A stretch of DNA of 64,000 bases, taken from Cyanomargarita calcarea GSE-NOS-MK-12-04C (GTDB lineage: Bacteria > Cyanobacteriota > Cyanobacteriia > Cyanobacteriales > Nostocaceae). Positions 63,954 through 64,000 of this stretch are shown in pieces. The DNA lies in contig JAHHGZ010000028.1 of NCBI GenBank assembly GCA_019359595.1, forward strand, positions 48,459-112,458, given 5' to 3'. Numbering within the stretch: position 1 is the stretch's first letter; every line of letters begins with the position of its first letter. The notes beneath the pieces were generated by a model. That model ran no database searches. It worked only from the letters and a program-made list of their open reading frames with translations, and had not been told where the DNA came from. The position numbers were made by a program, and so were the translations under genes.

Positions 63954-64000
63954 ATGCCCAAACCCTACAGTTACGACCTCCGTCTGAAAGTCATCCAAGC
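63954..64000 (+). CDS. Start of an IS630-type transposase gene (cut by window end)
   Basis: The first 15 codons read MPKPYSYDLRLKVIQ, a typical N-terminus of IS630-family transposases, in which this region begins a helix-turn-helix. The gene runs off the window. The palindromic agcaaccgccaaggcggtta at 63878-63897 may be near the element's left end. Confidence 0.6.
   Translation, partial: MPKPYSYDLRLKVIQ

Overview
The window is chromosomal DNA of a filamentous, probably heterocyst-forming cyanobacterium (Nostoc/Scytonema/Tolypothrix type). The evidence is frequent HIP1 octamers (GCGATCGC), several arrays of short heptamer-type tandem repeats typical of these genomes, HglE/PfaA-type polyketide synthase genes, an adjacent Flv3/Flv1 flavodiiron pair like the heterocyst-specific flv3B-flv1B pair, cyAbrB and the cyanobacterial Rrf2-family regulator. 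No tRNA, rRNA or CRISPR array was seen.

Region 1 (about 1-33.5 kb) is a large natural-product cluster, all on the + strand and cut by the left window edge. It opens with the 3' part of an HglE/PfaA-like synthase (AT, helical linker, two ACPs, KR, DH-like). There follow a methyltransferase, a PfaB-like protein with a chain-length-factor-like (Gln) ketosynthase domain plus AT, a small helical protein, a PfaD-type enoyl reductase, a free ACP and a KS-AT-ACP-TE protein. Next come a type III polyketide synthase with an isoprenylcysteine-methyltransferase-like partner, an SDR reductase, and a DarA/DarB pair (dialkylresorcinol-forming aromatase and ketosynthase). The cluster continues with a CylK-like calcium-binding/beta-propeller protein carrying an extra array of 28-residue repeats, and two tandem AurF/CylC-like dimetal-carboxylate proteins. 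It ends with an O-methyltransferase, a second free ACP, a TubC-docking protein of unknown function, a DUF2141 protein, another methyltransferase and a second SDR. My reading is a pathway to halogenated and then C- or O-alkylated (possibly cyclised) alkylresorcinols. The unusual point is that two independent resorcinol-forming chemistries, type III PKS and DarA/DarB, sit beside a halogenase/alkylase module related to those of cylindrocyclophane and bartoloside biosynthesis.

Region 2 (33.5-44 kb) is mixed housekeeping: a broken AraC-type regulator, a KTSC protein, a small hypothetical protein, an exported FAD oxidoreductase, clpS with a DUF2103 gene, a small membrane protein, the flv3-flv1 pair on the - strand, a truncated VapC-like toxin and moaE.

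Region 3 (44-54 kb) is a signalling island: three large hybrid/multi-sensor histidine kinases and one Rcp1-like response regulator in a row. A lone HicB-like protein follows.

Region 4 (54-64 kb) holds a large membrane protein, an ArnT/PMT-family glycosyltransferase, a zinc-ribbon membrane protein, a ClC chloride channel with CBS domains, cyAbrB (-), an Rrf2-type regulator and cobD/cbiB. At the right edge are a triplicated repeat block and the first codons of an IS630-type transposase.

All functional calls come from reading motifs and family resemblance by eye; no database search was run.
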